Shown in pieces: positions 1 through 9,003 of a stretch of DNA of 64,000 nt (positions within the stretch are counted from its first letter, which is position 1; each line of letters opens with the position of its first letter). Source of the DNA: an uncultured Oscillospiraceae bacterium (GTDB lineage: Bacteria > Bacillota > Clostridia > Oscillospirales > Acutalibacteraceae); contig CABSLQ010000001.1 in NCBI GenBank assembly GCA_902478605.1, positions 1 to 64,000 on the forward strand. The letters are read 5' to 3'. The notes under the pieces are model-generated. The model worked only from the letters and a program-made list of their open reading frames with translations. It was not told where the DNA came from and searched no databases. Position numbers and translations under genes: made by a program.

Positions 1-1419
1 CGCGGCCAGCAGCGCAATCCCCCAGGCGCCGCCCTCGCCCGCCGTTTCCATTACGGCAACCGGCACGTCAAGCGCCGCCGCCATCAGGCGCTGCCCCACC
101 ACCTTGGTCTTGAACAGCCCGCCGTGTCCCAGCAGGCAGTCCAGCCGGACGTTTTCCTTGTCGACCAGGATATCCATCCCGAGCTTCAGCGTGCCCAAAA
201 TGGAGAACAGCTGCGCGCGCATAAAATTGGCCAGCGTGAACCGGCTGTCGGGCAGCCGCGTCAGCAGTGGCCGCCCCTCCTCCAGGCCGGTGATCGGCTC
301 GCCGGAAACGTAGTTGTACGCCAGCACCCCGCCGGCGTCCGTCTCCCCCTCGAGAGCCTTGGCGTACAGGGCGTCATACAGGGCGGGCTTGCTCATCTGC
401 GCGCCGGACAGGGCGACCAGCTCCCCAAACAGCCGGACCCAGCTGTCCAGCTCCGATGTGCAGTTGTTGCAATGGACCATCGCGACGGGCCGGCCGGCCG
501 GCGTGGTCACCATATCGATTTCGGGATACGCGCGGGACAGCTCCTTTTCCAGCACGACCATGGCGAAAATCGAGGTGCCGGCGGACACGTTGCCGGTGCG
601 CACCGCCACGCTGTTGGTGGCCGCCATGCCGGTGCCGGCATCCCCTTCGGGCGGGCAGAGCGGAATGCCCGCCGCCAGCCGCCCGGACGGATCGAGCCGC
701 CGCGCCCCTTCCTCGGTCAGCACGCCGGCCTTCTCCCCGGCCGGCAGCACCCGGGGCAGAATGTCCTCCAGCCGCCAGGGATACCCGTGCGGCGCGATTT
801 TTTCGTCAAACTGCCGCACCATGCGGGCCGCATAGTTGCCGGTGCCGCTGTCGATGGGGAACATGCCCGACGCTTCGCCCACGCCCAGCACCCGTTCCCC
901 CGTCAGCTGCCAGTGGACATAGCCGGACAGGGTGGTGAGAAAATCGATCTGGGGCACATGCGCTTCCCCCTTCAGGATGGCCTGGTAGAGATGGGCGATG
1001 CTCCACCGCTGGGGAATCTGGAAATTGAACAGGGCGGTCAGCTCCTGCGCCGCCTGTCCTGTGATGGTGTTGCGCCAGGTGCGGAACGGGACGAGCAGGC
1101 GGCCGTCCCGGTCAAAGACCAGATAGCCGTGCATCATGGCGGAAAAGCCGATGGCCGCCAACGAATGGATTTCCTCGCCGTAGGCGCTCTGCACCTCGGC
1201 GGCAAGCTGGCGATAGCTGTCCTGAATGCCCTGCCAGACGTCCTCCAGCGCGTAGGTCCAGATGCCGTTTTCCAGACGGTTTTCCCAGGCATGGCTGCCC
1301 GAGGCGATGGGATGGTGATCGCCGTCGATCAGGACGGCCTTGATGCGGGTAGAGCCCAGCTCAATGCCGAGGATGGCCTGACCATCCCGGATGGCTTGGG
1401 CGGCGCTGTGCTTATCCAA
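1..1419 (-). CDS. FGGY-family carbohydrate kinase (3' end outside window)
   Basis: ATP-dependent kinase that phosphorylates a sugar or ketose in the cytoplasm; the FGGY family includes ribulokinase, xylulokinase and rhamnulokinase. Seen: an N-terminal phosphate-binding segment GIELGSTRIK (residues 18-27), the segment SAMMHGYLVFD, the second-domain motif PEGDAGTGMAATN, and GEGGAWGIALLAA at the window edge, which is typical of the C-terminal adenosine-binding half. The 473 residues present suggest only about 40-60 are missing from a usual length near 500-540. The start is a TTG preceded by AAAGGAGAGG at a spacing of 8; no ATG fits as well. The substrate cannot be read from sequence; ribulose- or xylulose-type sugars are most likely. 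It does not run directly into the GH95/GH172 operon, but a shared pathway is plausible. Confidence 0.88.
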   Translation of the reverse strand, partial: MDKHSAAQAIRDGQAILGIELGSTRIKAVLIDGDHHPIASGSHAWENRLENGIWTYALEDVWQGIQDSYRQLAAEVQSAYGEEIHSLAAIGFSAMMHGYLVFDRDGRLLVPFRTWRNTITGQAAQELTALFNFQIPQRWSIAHLYQAILKGEAHVPQIDFLTTLSGYVHWQLTGERVLGVGEASGMFPIDSGTGNYAARMVRQFDEKIAPHGYPWRLEDILPRVLPAGEKAGVLTEEGARRLDPSGRLAAGIPLCPPEGDAGTGMAATNSVAVRTGNVSAGTSIFAMVVLEKELSRAYPEIDMVTTPAGRPVAMVHCNNCTSELDSWVRLFGELVALSGAQMSKPALYDALYAKALEGETDAGGVLAYNYVSGEPITGLEEGRPLLTRLPDSRFTLANFMRAQLFSILGTLKLGMDILVDKENVRLDCLLGHGGLFKTKVVGQRLMAAALDVPVAVMETAGEGGAWGIALLAA

Positions 1420-1583
1420 AATACCCTCTCCTTTACTGCTGTGAAATGGCCCCTGTCGCAAAATATTGCCGGGCGCGTTCGTCTTTGTCCATCATACCAG
1501 AGATGGCCGCCATTTCCTAGTCCCTGCTTTCATAAAAAGCACGATATAATGCAAAGATCCAAGTACTTTATACTTTCAAATGA

Positions 1584-1612
1584 TTGACATTGGTTATTCA
1601 AAAACATTACTA
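1584..1612 (+). promoter_or_regulatory. Possible promoter of the 1694 lipoprotein gene
   Basis: TTGACA (1584-1589), a 17-nt spacer and TTACTA (1607-1612) read towards the lipoprotein gene at 1694. The -35 is perfect and the -10 is weak. The rest of the 1420-1693 gap holds only the kinase leader on the minus strand, with a TATGAT-like -10 near 1478, and nothing else recognisable. Confidence 0.4.
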
Positions 1613-1693
1613 ATCGTGGATGGATTTGGCTCACCGTTTCGGCTGCACAATCCAAGAATTTGAACAGCAAATTTTTAGTGGGAGGAATGGAAT

Positions 1694-2254
1694 TTGAAAA
1701 AGCGAAGCATACTGGCGGCGTTGTCGGTCTGCCTTTTTCTCCTTGCATCGTGCAATCACCCTCCGAAAGCAGAATCAGAAAACGGAAGCGCCGCCGATCA
1801 TCCCGTCGACAGCGCGGCGGCAGCCACAGAAAAGGCGATTTCCCCGGCCATATCGGATCCATCCGCTGTCACCGACGGAGAGCTGGAGGCCAATTTCAGC
1901 GAATTTACGGCCTCTATTGCGGCTCTTCGGGCTGACAGCATGCAAAGCGTCGCGCTTTCCATTACCACCCCCTCCGGCACGGAAAATCACGCCAGCTCGG
2001 ATGCACGGCTTATTGCAGAATGGGTTACCCTTCTGCAGAAGATGAAGTTTGTATCCAAACCGTTTGCTCCTGTTGGGGGAATTGGATTTCATTTGGGTTT
2101 CACCTCAGCGGATGGCAAAGACATATCGGTGGCGGGCTTTGTGGATCAATATGTATACACGTCATCCGACCGCACGATGCTTGTGATCGCGAATTTCGAT
2201 GCGCTGTCCGATGCGATAACCGCGCTGGTAAACCAGCTGAAAAGCATGGGATAA
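1694..2254 (+). CDS. Small secreted lipoprotein of unknown function
   Basis: A 186-residue protein with a type II signal peptide: positive KKR, a hydrophobic stretch and the lipobox LLASC, so Cys20 should be lipidated and the protein held on the outer face of the membrane. A low-complexity Ala/Ser/Pro linker (about residues 21-60) precedes a compact domain that matches no family I recognise. It starts at TTG with GGAGG eight bases upstream. It is one of the few plus-strand genes, has its own possible promoter and is closed by a strong hairpin, so it is probably monocistronic. No function is proposed. Confidence 0.8.
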   Translation: MKKRSILAALSVCLFLLASCNHPPKAESENGSAADHPVDSAAAATEKAISPAISDPSAVTDGELEANFSEFTASIAALRADSMQSVALSITTPSGTENHASSDARLIAEWVTLLQKMKFVSKPFAPVGGIGFHLGFTSADGKDISVAGFVDQYVYTSSDRTMLVIANFDALSDAITALVNQLKSMG

Positions 2255-2256
2255 CA

Positions 2257-2304
2257 GGAGACGGCAGGCTGCGCCAGAAAGGCGTAACCTGCCGTCTCCT
2301 TTTC
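2257..2304 (+). terminator. Intrinsic terminator of the lipoprotein gene
   Basis: A perfect 12-bp stem GGAGACGGCAGG (2257-2268) / CCTGCCGTCTCC (2288-2299) is followed by TTTTCC, two bases after the lipoprotein stop codon. It may also act on the minus strand, downstream of the DUF134 gene. Confidence 0.85.
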
Positions 2305-2437
2305 CTTAAATTATGCCTCTCCTGCGAAACGGCGGCGTTGCGGCGTTTCCGTGCCGCACGGGCTGGCGGTCGCAGCCGCCTGCATCCCGCCGCGGATCGC
2401 CCACCACGACCCCCTTCATCGCCGTGTTCCCTATCTC

Positions 2438-3241
2438 TCAATGGCGGCCGTGCCCGCCGCCGATGTGCCCGCCGCAGGTGTGCTCGCCGCAGCCGTGATC
2501 CCCGCAGGTATGAGCCTTGCCGCCGTGTTCGCTGTCGTGATGCCGGCAGCGCACATCCGGGTTATAGGCGAGGGTCCCGTCGAGCAGGGCCTGCACCGCG
2601 TCGTCCGCCCGGCCGCTCACCCCGCCGTAAAGCCGGATACCCGCCTGGGCCAAGGCCGTCTGCGCCCCGCCGCCGATGCCGCCGCAAATGAGCACGTCCA
2701 CCCCGTTGTCCGCCAGAAAGCCGGCCAGCGCGCCGTGCCCGCTTCCGTTGGTCGGCACCACCTGCTGCGCGGTGACGGCATGCCCCTCCACGTCGTACAG
2801 CTTGAACTGTTCGGTGTGCCCGAAATGCTGAAAAATGTCTCCGTCCTGATAGGTGACTGCAATTCTCATGATACGCTTTCCTTTCTGCGGAATATCCGCC
2901 TGGATCTGGGGCCGGCACCGGCATTTCCTGCCGCAGCCGGCCGTGCTCTCGCCGGTACAGAGGCGATAATGCCCGCCCGCAATGGTCAGCCGCCGGCCAT
3001 TCACCAGGCAGTCGGCGATCTTTTCCCGGGCGCTTTCGTATATCTCGGTCACCGTGGTGCGCGAAACGCCCATCTGCGCGGCCGCCTCCCCGTGGGTCTT
3101 CTTTTCATAATCCACCAGGCGGATCGCCTCAAATTCGTCCACGCGGAGCGTCACGCCGCCGGCCGCGATTCCGTCCGCCGGCACGAAGGCCGGATACTCC
3201 GGCTCGCAGCACACAATCCGGCATCTTGGCGGCCTTGGCAT
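2438..3241 (-). CDS. DUF134 / NifX-like metal-cofactor-binding fusion protein
   Basis: A 267-residue two-domain protein. Residues about 1-95 are a DUF134 domain (MPRPPRCRIVCCEPEY, then a helix-turn-helix-like DYEKKTHGEAAAQMGVSRTTVTE), a putative DNA-binding fold. Residues about 125-225 are a dinitrogenase iron-molybdenum cofactor (NifX/NafY/NifB C-terminal) domain with the typical MRIAVTYQDGDIFQHFGHTEQFKLYDVE opening. The last 35 residues are a His/Cys-rich tail with repeated THTCG/HTCGGH-like units, likely to bind metal. The start is the ATG at 3241, eight bases after GGGGAG; an ATG two codons upstream lies too close to that site. No nitrogenase genes are visible, so the role is more likely in handling or sensing an iron- or molybdenum-containing cluster. 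Confidence 0.85.
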   Translation of the reverse strand: MPRPPRCRIVCCEPEYPAFVPADGIAAGGVTLRVDEFEAIRLVDYEKKTHGEAAAQMGVSRTTVTEIYESAREKIADCLVNGRRLTIAGGHYRLCTGESTAGCGRKCRCRPQIQADIPQKGKRIMRIAVTYQDGDIFQHFGHTEQFKLYDVEGHAVTAQQVVPTNGSGHGALAGFLADNGVDVLICGGIGGGAQTALAQAGIRLYGGVSGRADDAVQALLDGTLAYNPDVRCRHHDSEHGGKAHTCGDHGCGEHTCGGHIGGGHGRH

Positions 3242-3274
3242 ACACATTTCTCCCCTCGTTTCCGGCATATGTCG

Positions 3275-3280
3275 ATTATA
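3275..3280 (-). promoter_or_regulatory. Putative -10 box for the DUF134-NifX gene
   Basis: TATAAT on the minus strand, 30 nt upstream of the ATG; no good -35 is present at the right spacing. It follows the terminator of the glycosidase operon, so the gene probably has its own transcript. Confidence 0.45.
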
Positions 3281-3322
3281 CTCCAAACTCTGAAAAAAAG
3301 AAAGGGCCCGGCGCATAAAATT

Positions 3323-3355
3323 CGGCCCGCCGATTTTGTACAAATCGGCGGGCCG
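3323..3355 (-). terminator. Terminator of the GH95-GH172 operon
   Basis: A perfect 14-bp stem (CGGCCCGCCGATTT and its complement) with a 5-nt loop is followed on the minus strand by AATTTTATG. It lies 15 nt beyond the GH172 stop codon. Confidence 0.85.
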
Positions 3356-3370
3356 TTCTGCTGTTTCCGA

Positions 3371-4474
3371 TCACAGAATGCGGAGAAACTGCCTGTCGGG
3401 CAGAGGGGCCAGCGGCACAGCGGGTTTGCGGGAGTACCAGAACGCCGTGGAGCAGATATCGTGGGTGCCCGGCATATAGGTGCCGTCCGTGGACCAGCCG
3501 AGCGCCTGTATCGTCACGCGGATATCCTGCCGGAAGCGGATGGGATCCATGATGTGCCACCGGTACATGCAGTGCCGGTGCTGGCTGTTGTACAGGCCGT
3601 CCGGGAGGAGCACCTGATGCATGCCGCAGAAGGCGGTGGAATAGGTCGTATACCGCCCGTCGATCTCCCAGTTGTAGGCGCCGCCGAAATAGTCCTCGGT
3701 TCCGGTGCCGCACAGGGTGGGGTAATCGGTATCCCCGTCGAGGTAGAACTTGATTTCCCCTTCTCCCCACCAGCCGTTGTTGTTCACGCCATAGCCCATG
3801 CTGGTGCCGACATAGTGCCCCTCGTCCTCCACGTTGTCCAGGATCGTGTACACCTCGCCGTAGGGCAGCGGGTTCACCCGGCGGAACTGCGCGTGAAAAT
3901 ACCCGCATTCCTCCGGCACCTGCGTGAGCGTATAGTTGATCTGATAAAAGCAGGCTGCCGCATTGACCGGATGCCGGTTTTCCAGCGTGATATACGCCCG
4001 GCTCCGGAAAGGCATCTCCCAAAAGCAGTTGAACGCCCGGTTGGGATTGACCGCCACAGGCAGGCTGTTGATATGCACGGCCGGGCCGTCGCAGGGCTTG
4101 AGCGGGTCCTGCATGGGAAAATGCACGCCGAAGAAATCAGGCAGTGGGCATTCCACGGCCGGCTGGTCCGCCTCGTCCCAGTAAATACGCAAAATCATAT
4201 CGCGGTTGGCGATGCCGCCGGCAAACCACATGCTTTGGATCGCGCCCGGGCCGGCAATGTCGGCAAGCACCAGCGTCTGACCGGGCCCGATGCCGGTGCA
4301 GGGGGCGCATTTCCATCCTTTGCCCAATTCGCGCGCCGGGCTGTCAGGCGCGGCTTCCGCCCGGGCGCCGCCCCCCTTTTCGCCCCGCGGGTTTTCCGCC
4401 GTGATGCTCCTCGTCCGGGCGTCGGACAAGCGCGGCAGGTTGCCCAGGCTCATGCCCAATCCGTTAAACTGCAT
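3371..4474 (-). CDS. GH172 (DUF2961) glycoside hydrolase
   Basis: A 367-residue protein of the DUF2961 family, now GH172, whose characterised members act on fructofuranosyl or arabinofuranosyl linkages. Seen: the family segment GTGTEDYFGGAYNWE near residue 240, whose Glu residues include catalytic candidates, and an N-terminal PRLSDARTRSITAENP stretch typical of the group. There is no signal peptide, so the enzyme is cytoplasmic. The ATG has GGAGG six bases upstream, and the first 11 bases overlap the end of the GH95 gene, implying translational coupling. Together with the GH95 enzyme and the two permeases it suggests intracellular breakdown of an imported oligosaccharide. The exact substrate is unknown. 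Confidence 0.85.
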   Translation of the reverse strand: MQFNGLGMSLGNLPRLSDARTRSITAENPRGEKGGGARAEAAPDSPARELGKGWKCAPCTGIGPGQTLVLADIAGPGAIQSMWFAGGIANRDMILRIYWDEADQPAVECPLPDFFGVHFPMQDPLKPCDGPAVHINSLPVAVNPNRAFNCFWEMPFRSRAYITLENRHPVNAAACFYQINYTLTQVPEECGYFHAQFRRVNPLPYGEVYTILDNVEDEGHYVGTSMGYGVNNNGWWGEGEIKFYLDGDTDYPTLCGTGTEDYFGGAYNWEIDGRYTTYSTAFCGMHQVLLPDGLYNSQHRHCMYRWHIMDPIRFRQDIRVTIQALGWSTDGTYMPGTHDICSTAFWYSRKPAVPLAPLPDRQFLRIL

Positions 4475-6776
4475 AGGGATCCTCCATTCTTTTTGTATAG
4501 TGGCCGCGTTTGGGAAGCCGGTAGCTTTCCCCCTCCCGCAGCTGCAGCGGCTGGGGCTCCCGCCCCCTGACGCACAGGACGAACGCCGTATCCCGGCGGG
4601 CCGTCAGCAGAGCCGTTTCGTCCTCCTCTTCCCACTTGATGGTCACCAGAACGTGACACCGGGTGGCCAGCGGCCCGATGCGGCCCGCCTTCCAGGCGGC
4701 CGGCAGCGCCGGGAGCAGTTCCACCCGCTGCCCGTCCGAATACAGCAGCATTTCCTGCACGGCGGCCGTGAAGCCCATGTTGGCGTCAATCTGGAACGGG
4801 GCCATGGGCATTTCCAGACAGATGCCCATATCCCGCCAGTCGTTATGCAGCGTCAGCAGGTTTTCCATCAGGCAGGAGCGCGCCATCAGCCACAGGCTCT
4901 TGTACGCGTTTTCGCCGTCCCGGCAGCGGGCCATCAGGCAGGCGTTCTGCATCAACGACCAGGAGGTCTGGTATTCCAGTGCCCCGTCCACCCGCTTGAG
5001 TCCGCCCAGCCGATAGCCCGCCAGCGTCCGTTCGTCCGCGCGCGCCAGCTCCATCCCCGGAAATACCGGGTAGAGATGGGACTGATGCCGGTGCTGTTCC
5101 CGGTCCGGGAAGTCGTCGTCCAGCCATTCCCGCGGGCTGCCGTCTTCATTATAGCGGTAGGCGGGTGCCCCGCTGCGCAGCCGCTGCCACACGGCCATTT
5201 GCGCGGCCGGGGCGCCGAGGCGGCGGCCCATGTCCAGCAGGTTGTCGAACAGCGCCCGGATCAGCGCGATATCCAGCGCGGCGTCCACCGCCGTCTGCAC
5301 CGATTCGGGGAACTCCGGCTGTCCCCGGAAGGAGGCCGTATGGTTTTCCGGCGACAGGGAGGGGATCACGTGCCAGGTATCCCCCTCCCAGACCAGAAAA
5401 TCCTCATAGAACAGCGCCGCCTCCTTCAAAAAGGGGAAGGCCCGTTCCCGCATAAACCCATCGTCGCCGGTATACTGCCAATAATCCACATACATCTGGG
5501 AGACCCAGGCCGCCCCGCCCGTCCAGTTAATGATGTGCGGGAAGGGGCAGCAGGCGCGCATCGCGCCGGGGACGGTCACCGCCGACAGATAGATGCCGCG
5601 GCAGTGAAACAGCTTGCGGGCGCACTCACGCATGTCCTCCATCGCCTGCTCGTAATAATCGAACACCGCCAGCATATACTCCGGCAGCAGGCCGGGGGCC
5701 GCCTGCCAGTAAATCATTTCCAGGTTGATGTTGGCCATATTGATGCCCCAAAAGGCCTTGTAGTCCCCGGAAAACAGGCTGGTCAGGCTGCAGGGAAGGG
5801 AATCGGGCGCCGTGCTGCTGATCAGCAGATACCGCCCGTAGGCCCACAGCTTTTCCGCCAAAGCCCCCGGCAGCTCCTGCGTATACGCCATGTCCAGCAG
5901 CCGGCGGTTGGACAGATCGCGGGTATCCCCCTCCTCCCCCAGATCCAGCGCAAAGGCGCAGCGTTCGAACAGCGTGCGGAACAGCCGGACATGCCGGTCA
6001 AACAGCGGTTCAAAGCGGGGTTCCAGCCGGCGCAGCGCGTCCGCCGCCTCCTGCACGGCTTCGTCTCCGTCGGTATGGGGCAGGACCCGGCTGAGCACCA
6101 GGGTGCCCGTCCGGTCGTGCACGACGCGCACCACCACGCTGTACATAAGCGGCACGCCATCGTCCCCGTACGACACCTGGGCCGTCCGGTAGATTTCCCC
6201 GCCGCGTTCCAACGTACCGCAGCGGAAGGTTTCCGGATAGGCGGCCTGTCCGTTGACCTGATCGGTATGGTGCATGGTCAGCTCCACCTCGGCCGGGCGG
6301 TTGACATGGGTGACCACCACGTCGTCCGCCTGCGAAACAAAGGTGCGCGAGCAGACGGTCTGTTCCCCGTCCCGGTACTCCACCACGCTCAGGCCCTCAT
6401 TCAGATACAGGCGGCGCGAATAGGCGGTGAAGGCCTCCGCCATGGGGATATGGAGCCGCAGATCCGCCGCGGGAACCGGCACCGGCTGCCGGATGGCGTA
6501 ACCCCGCTGGTGCAAAGCGTCGGTCAGCATGGTGTCGGCCCCCACAATATCGCCGGCGCGGATCGCCCGGCGCATGGGTTCCAGCCGATCCCCGACATCG
6601 GGCAGGCAGCCGTTCTCGCCGCCCGCCCAAAGCCGGATATGGCTGAGCATGATGCGCTCGTGCCGGGCATTGCCGTAAACCATGGCCCCGTGGAACCCGT
6701 TTCCCAGGGGCGTGGCATCCCGGCAGAGGTCATTCCACCAGGAGGCGGGACGATTCATATACAGTACGTATTCCAT
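4464..6776 (-). CDS. GH95 alpha-L-fucosidase/galactosidase-type glycoside hydrolase
   Basis: A 770-residue protein with the usual GH95 layout: an N-terminal beta domain beginning with PLGNGFHGAMVYG, an (alpha/alpha)6 barrel and a C-terminal beta domain. Seen: ANINLEMIYWQA, matching the Asn-containing active-site loop of GH95, and PSLSPENH, whose Glu matches the general acid position. Family members remove alpha-1,2-linked L-fucose, L-galactose or related sugars by inversion. There is no signal peptide, so the substrate is probably an imported oligosaccharide. AGGAG lies seven bases before the ATG. The gene lies between permease genes (53 nt upstream) and GH172 (overlapping), so it belongs to the importer operon. 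Confidence 0.9.
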   Translation of the reverse strand: MEYVLYMNRPASWWNDLCRDATPLGNGFHGAMVYGNARHERIMLSHIRLWAGGENGCLPDVGDRLEPMRRAIRAGDIVGADTMLTDALHQRGYAIRQPVPVPAADLRLHIPMAEAFTAYSRRLYLNEGLSVVEYRDGEQTVCSRTFVSQADDVVVTHVNRPAEVELTMHHTDQVNGQAAYPETFRCGTLERGGEIYRTAQVSYGDDGVPLMYSVVVRVVHDRTGTLVLSRVLPHTDGDEAVQEAADALRRLEPRFEPLFDRHVRLFRTLFERCAFALDLGEEGDTRDLSNRRLLDMAYTQELPGALAEKLWAYGRYLLISSTAPDSLPCSLTSLFSGDYKAFWGINMANINLEMIYWQAAPGLLPEYMLAVFDYYEQAMEDMRECARKLFHCRGIYLSAVTVPGAMRACCPFPHIINWTGGAAWVSQMYVDYWQYTGDDGFMRERAFPFLKEAALFYEDFLVWEGDTWHVIPSLSPENHTASFRGQPEFPESVQTAVDAALDIALIRALFDNLLDMGRRLGAPAAQMAVWQRLRSGAPAYRYNEDGSPREWLDDDFPDREQHRHQSHLYPVFPGMELARADERTLAGYRLGGLKRVDGALEYQTSWSLMQNACLMARCRDGENAYKSLWLMARSCLMENLLTLHNDWRDMGICLEMPMAPFQIDANMGFTAAVQEMLLYSDGQRVELLPALPAAWKAGRIGPLATRCHVLVTIKWEEEDETALLTARRDTAFVLCVRGREPQPLQLREGESYRLPKRGHYTKRMEDPYAV

Positions 6777-6829
6777 GCAGTGTCTCCTATTTCCGAGATT
6801 TTGTCCTTTTGAAGTGCACAGCGGCCGTT

Positions 6830-7720
6830 TTATTCCTTAAGGCCGGAGGTCGTCATGGTCTCGATGACGCGGCTCTGGGTGACCACAAACACCACGATGG
6901 GCACCGACATCATCACCACCGAAATGGCGGCCGCCACGCCGGTGCGCGCCACGCCGCCCGCGGCGATCTGGCCCAGCGCATACGCGAAGGTTTTATATTT
7001 TTCCGAATACACCATGTTGTTCGCCCCCATGGACCAGAGGCTCTGGGTGGAGAACACAATCAGCGTCAGCCAGGCGGGCTTGACCTGCGGCATCACGATT
7101 TTCCAGTAAATCTGCCACTCGTTGGCGCCGTCGATCTTGGCCGCTTCCAGCAGGGAATCGGGGATCTGCTCCATAAACTGCTTGAGGAGATACAGGCCCA
7201 GCGTGCTGCCGAACACCGGGATGATCACCGCCCAGTAGGTGTCCAGCCAGCCTATCTTCGACATGATGAGATAGCTGGGGATCGCCGTCACCGTGGTGCT
7301 GAACATCAGCGAGGTTACGATGAGGCTGAAGTACAGATTCCGCCCGGGGAAGGCGTGCTTGGCGAGCGGATAGGCGCACATGGACGAGATGAGGATCTGT
7401 CCCGCGATGCCCACCACCGTGATGAATACCGTGTTGAAAATATACCGGGAAAAGGGGACGGTGGAATTGCTCATCATGATGAACAGGTCGGAGAGGTTGC
7501 TCAGCGTCGGGTTCAGCACATAAAAGCGCGGCGGGAACAGGAAAAGCTCGTTGAGCGGCTTGAGGGCATTGATGATGGACAGATACAGCGGCAGCGCCGT
7601 AAATGCCCCCAGCAGAAGCAGCATGAACAGGATAAACACATTGCCGCCCAGCGATCGGTTCACCCGGGTATGGAACCGCCTTTTCACGCGGCGCGCACGG
7701 GAGGTTCGGGAGGCCGTCAT
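6830..7720 (-). CDS. CUT1-type sugar ABC transporter permease (MalG/LplC-like)
   Basis: A 296-residue inner-membrane permease with about six transmembrane segments and the EAA loop LEAAKIDGANEWQIYWKIVMPQ, which contacts the ATPase. The C-terminal SRVIETMTTSGLKE is typical of LplC/YtcP-type permeases for complex oligosaccharides. Its ATG directly follows the stop of the partner permease. No ATPase gene is nearby; as in many Firmicutes, a shared MsmK-type ATPase elsewhere probably energises it. The solute-binding protein is also absent, apparently lost with the truncation upstream. Confidence 0.92.
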   Translation of the reverse strand: MTASRTSRARRVKRRFHTRVNRSLGGNVFILFMLLLLGAFTALPLYLSIINALKPLNELFLFPPRFYVLNPTLSNLSDLFIMMSNSTVPFSRYIFNTVFITVVGIAGQILISSMCAYPLAKHAFPGRNLYFSLIVTSLMFSTTVTAIPSYLIMSKIGWLDTYWAVIIPVFGSTLGLYLLKQFMEQIPDSLLEAAKIDGANEWQIYWKIVMPQVKPAWLTLIVFSTQSLWSMGANNMVYSEKYKTFAYALGQIAAGGVARTGVAAAISVVMMSVPIVVFVVTQSRVIETMTTSGLKE

Positions 7721-8412
7721 TTACTTTCCCACCTTTGCTATCAGGGTCTGCACCACTTTATTGGTTCCCACCATGAGGATAAACAGCACCGTGGCAATCG
7801 CGCAGGCATATCCCATCTCGTAGCGGATGGTCCCGTAATCCTGCAGGTGATTGATGATGGTGTGCGCCTCATAGTTGGAGCTTGGAAAGCCGCACAGGGC
7901 GGTAACCACGTCGCCCACGCCGAAGGAACTGGTGATGCTCATCACCGCCGCGAACAGCATCTGCCCCTTCATGGAGGGCAGCGTGATGAACCACAGCTCC
8001 TGGTACCGGTTTTTGATGCCGTCCACCGCCCCCGCTTCATACAGGGTGCGGTCCACGTTCTGGAATCCGGCGATAAAGGACAGGAAGCTGACGCCCAGAC
8101 TTTGCCACAAAATGACCACAATCACGCAGATCTTGATGGTGGCGGGGTTGACCAGCCACTCCTGCGGCAGCGAAATCAGTCCCAGCGAAAACAGCCAGGA
8201 GTTGAGCAGCCCGTTGCGATCCGAGCTGAAAATATAGGTCCACAGCGAGATGGACGCCGTGCCTGCCAGCGCCGGCGCGTAGAAAAGCAGCGTCATCAGG
8301 GAGCGGAACACCGGCGACAGCTCATTGATAAACCAGGCGACCAGCAGGCAGAGAAAATAGCTGATGGGCCCTGTGATCACCGCGAAAATCAGCGTGTTTT
8401 TTATCGCGGTGG
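7721..8412 (-). pseudogene. CUT1-type ABC permease (MalF/LplB-like), 5' end deleted
   Basis: About 230 codons of a MalF/LplB-like permease remain: AIKNTLIFAVITGP, the EAA loop YEAGAVDGIKNRYQELWFITLPS and four or five membrane segments. Alignment by eye to the paralogue at 25,470-26,432 shows that the first 100 or so residues, including the first membrane segment and the start codon, are missing. Homology ends at about 8,408-8,412, exactly where recombinase coding sequence begins on the other strand. The in-frame ATG at 8,467 lies inside the foreign sequence and is not a natural start. The gene is probably non-functional unless the junction is an assembly artefact. Confidence 0.82.
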
Positions 8413-8961
8413 TACCTACAGGAAAACGAAGAAGAGTTTGCAGAGCTGCTTGCCCGGAAAACTTCACAGGATTATGAGCGTGAAAAACGCTTCCGCCAGC
8501 AAAAGCTGGCGGAACTGAACGCCCGGTACAGTGAGGTTGATATGCTTTTTGAACGCACCTACGAGGACAACGTAAGCGGTAAACTCTCTGACGAACGCTT
8601 CATGAAGCTGTCGCAAAGGTATGACGAGGAACAGCAATCCCTCAAAAAAGAAATCGCAGAGCTGGAAAGCATCTGCGATAAAGAGGACAGCCGGGTATAT
8701 TCCAAAAATCAGTTTCTGAAAGCGGTTCGGAAGTTTATGCAGATGAAAACCTTAACGCCTACCATGCTTCACGAACTGGTGGAGCGGATTGACGTCTACC
8801 ACATTCAGGGGACAGGAAAAAACAGGACGCAGCGCCTTGTGATCCATTACAAGTTTGTCGGCGTACTGGATTTACCGCACAGCCCTGTTTTGCCGGGGAA
8901 TGTCGTTCTCAACAGCAGACAGGGCGTAGAAATAGAATATCTGGTTGGGAAAGCCGGATAA
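8413..8961 (+). pseudogene. C-terminal fragment of a large serine recombinase (DUF4368-type)
   Basis: An open frame without a start, beginning YLQENEEEF and running through a coiled-coil-rich region (EREKRFRQQKLAELNARYSEVD, SDERFMKLSQRYDEEQ) to a C-terminal domain (MLHELVERIDVYHIQGTGK) and a TAA at 8,959. This pattern matches the coiled-coil and DUF4368 tail of the large serine recombinases that move Tn5397/Tn4451-like integrative elements. The catalytic N-terminal domain is absent. Base composition is AT-richer than the neighbours. Only the element's right end is visible, so this is a scar left by deletion of the rest, or an assembly join. Confidence 0.85.
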
Positions 8962-8967
8962 ACGAGA

Positions 8968-8999
8968 AAAGGAGCAGCCCTTTCGGACTACTCCTTTAC
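8968..8999 (+). terminator. Hairpin after the recombinase fragment
   Basis: AAAGGAG (8968-8974) pairs with CTCCTTT (8991-8997), and inner AG/CT pairs follow one mismatch. It lies seven bases past the recombinase stop. The U-tract is short (TTTACAT), so termination efficiency is uncertain. Confidence 0.55.
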
Positions 9000-9003
9000 A
9001 TAG

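Noticed and set aside
2370..2390. A 15-base match (CCTGCATCCCGCCGC) between the region after the DUF134 gene and the FtsH-MacB gap near 43,190
   Set aside because: Length is within chance for a GC-rich 64-kb window and no further similarity extends from it.
2351..6812. Long open frames on the plus strand opposite the glycosidase and NifX genes (700-840 codons)
   Set aside because: They mirror the codons of well-supported minus-strand genes in a GC-rich genome, are rich in His, Arg, Gly and Pro, lack ribosome sites and match no family.
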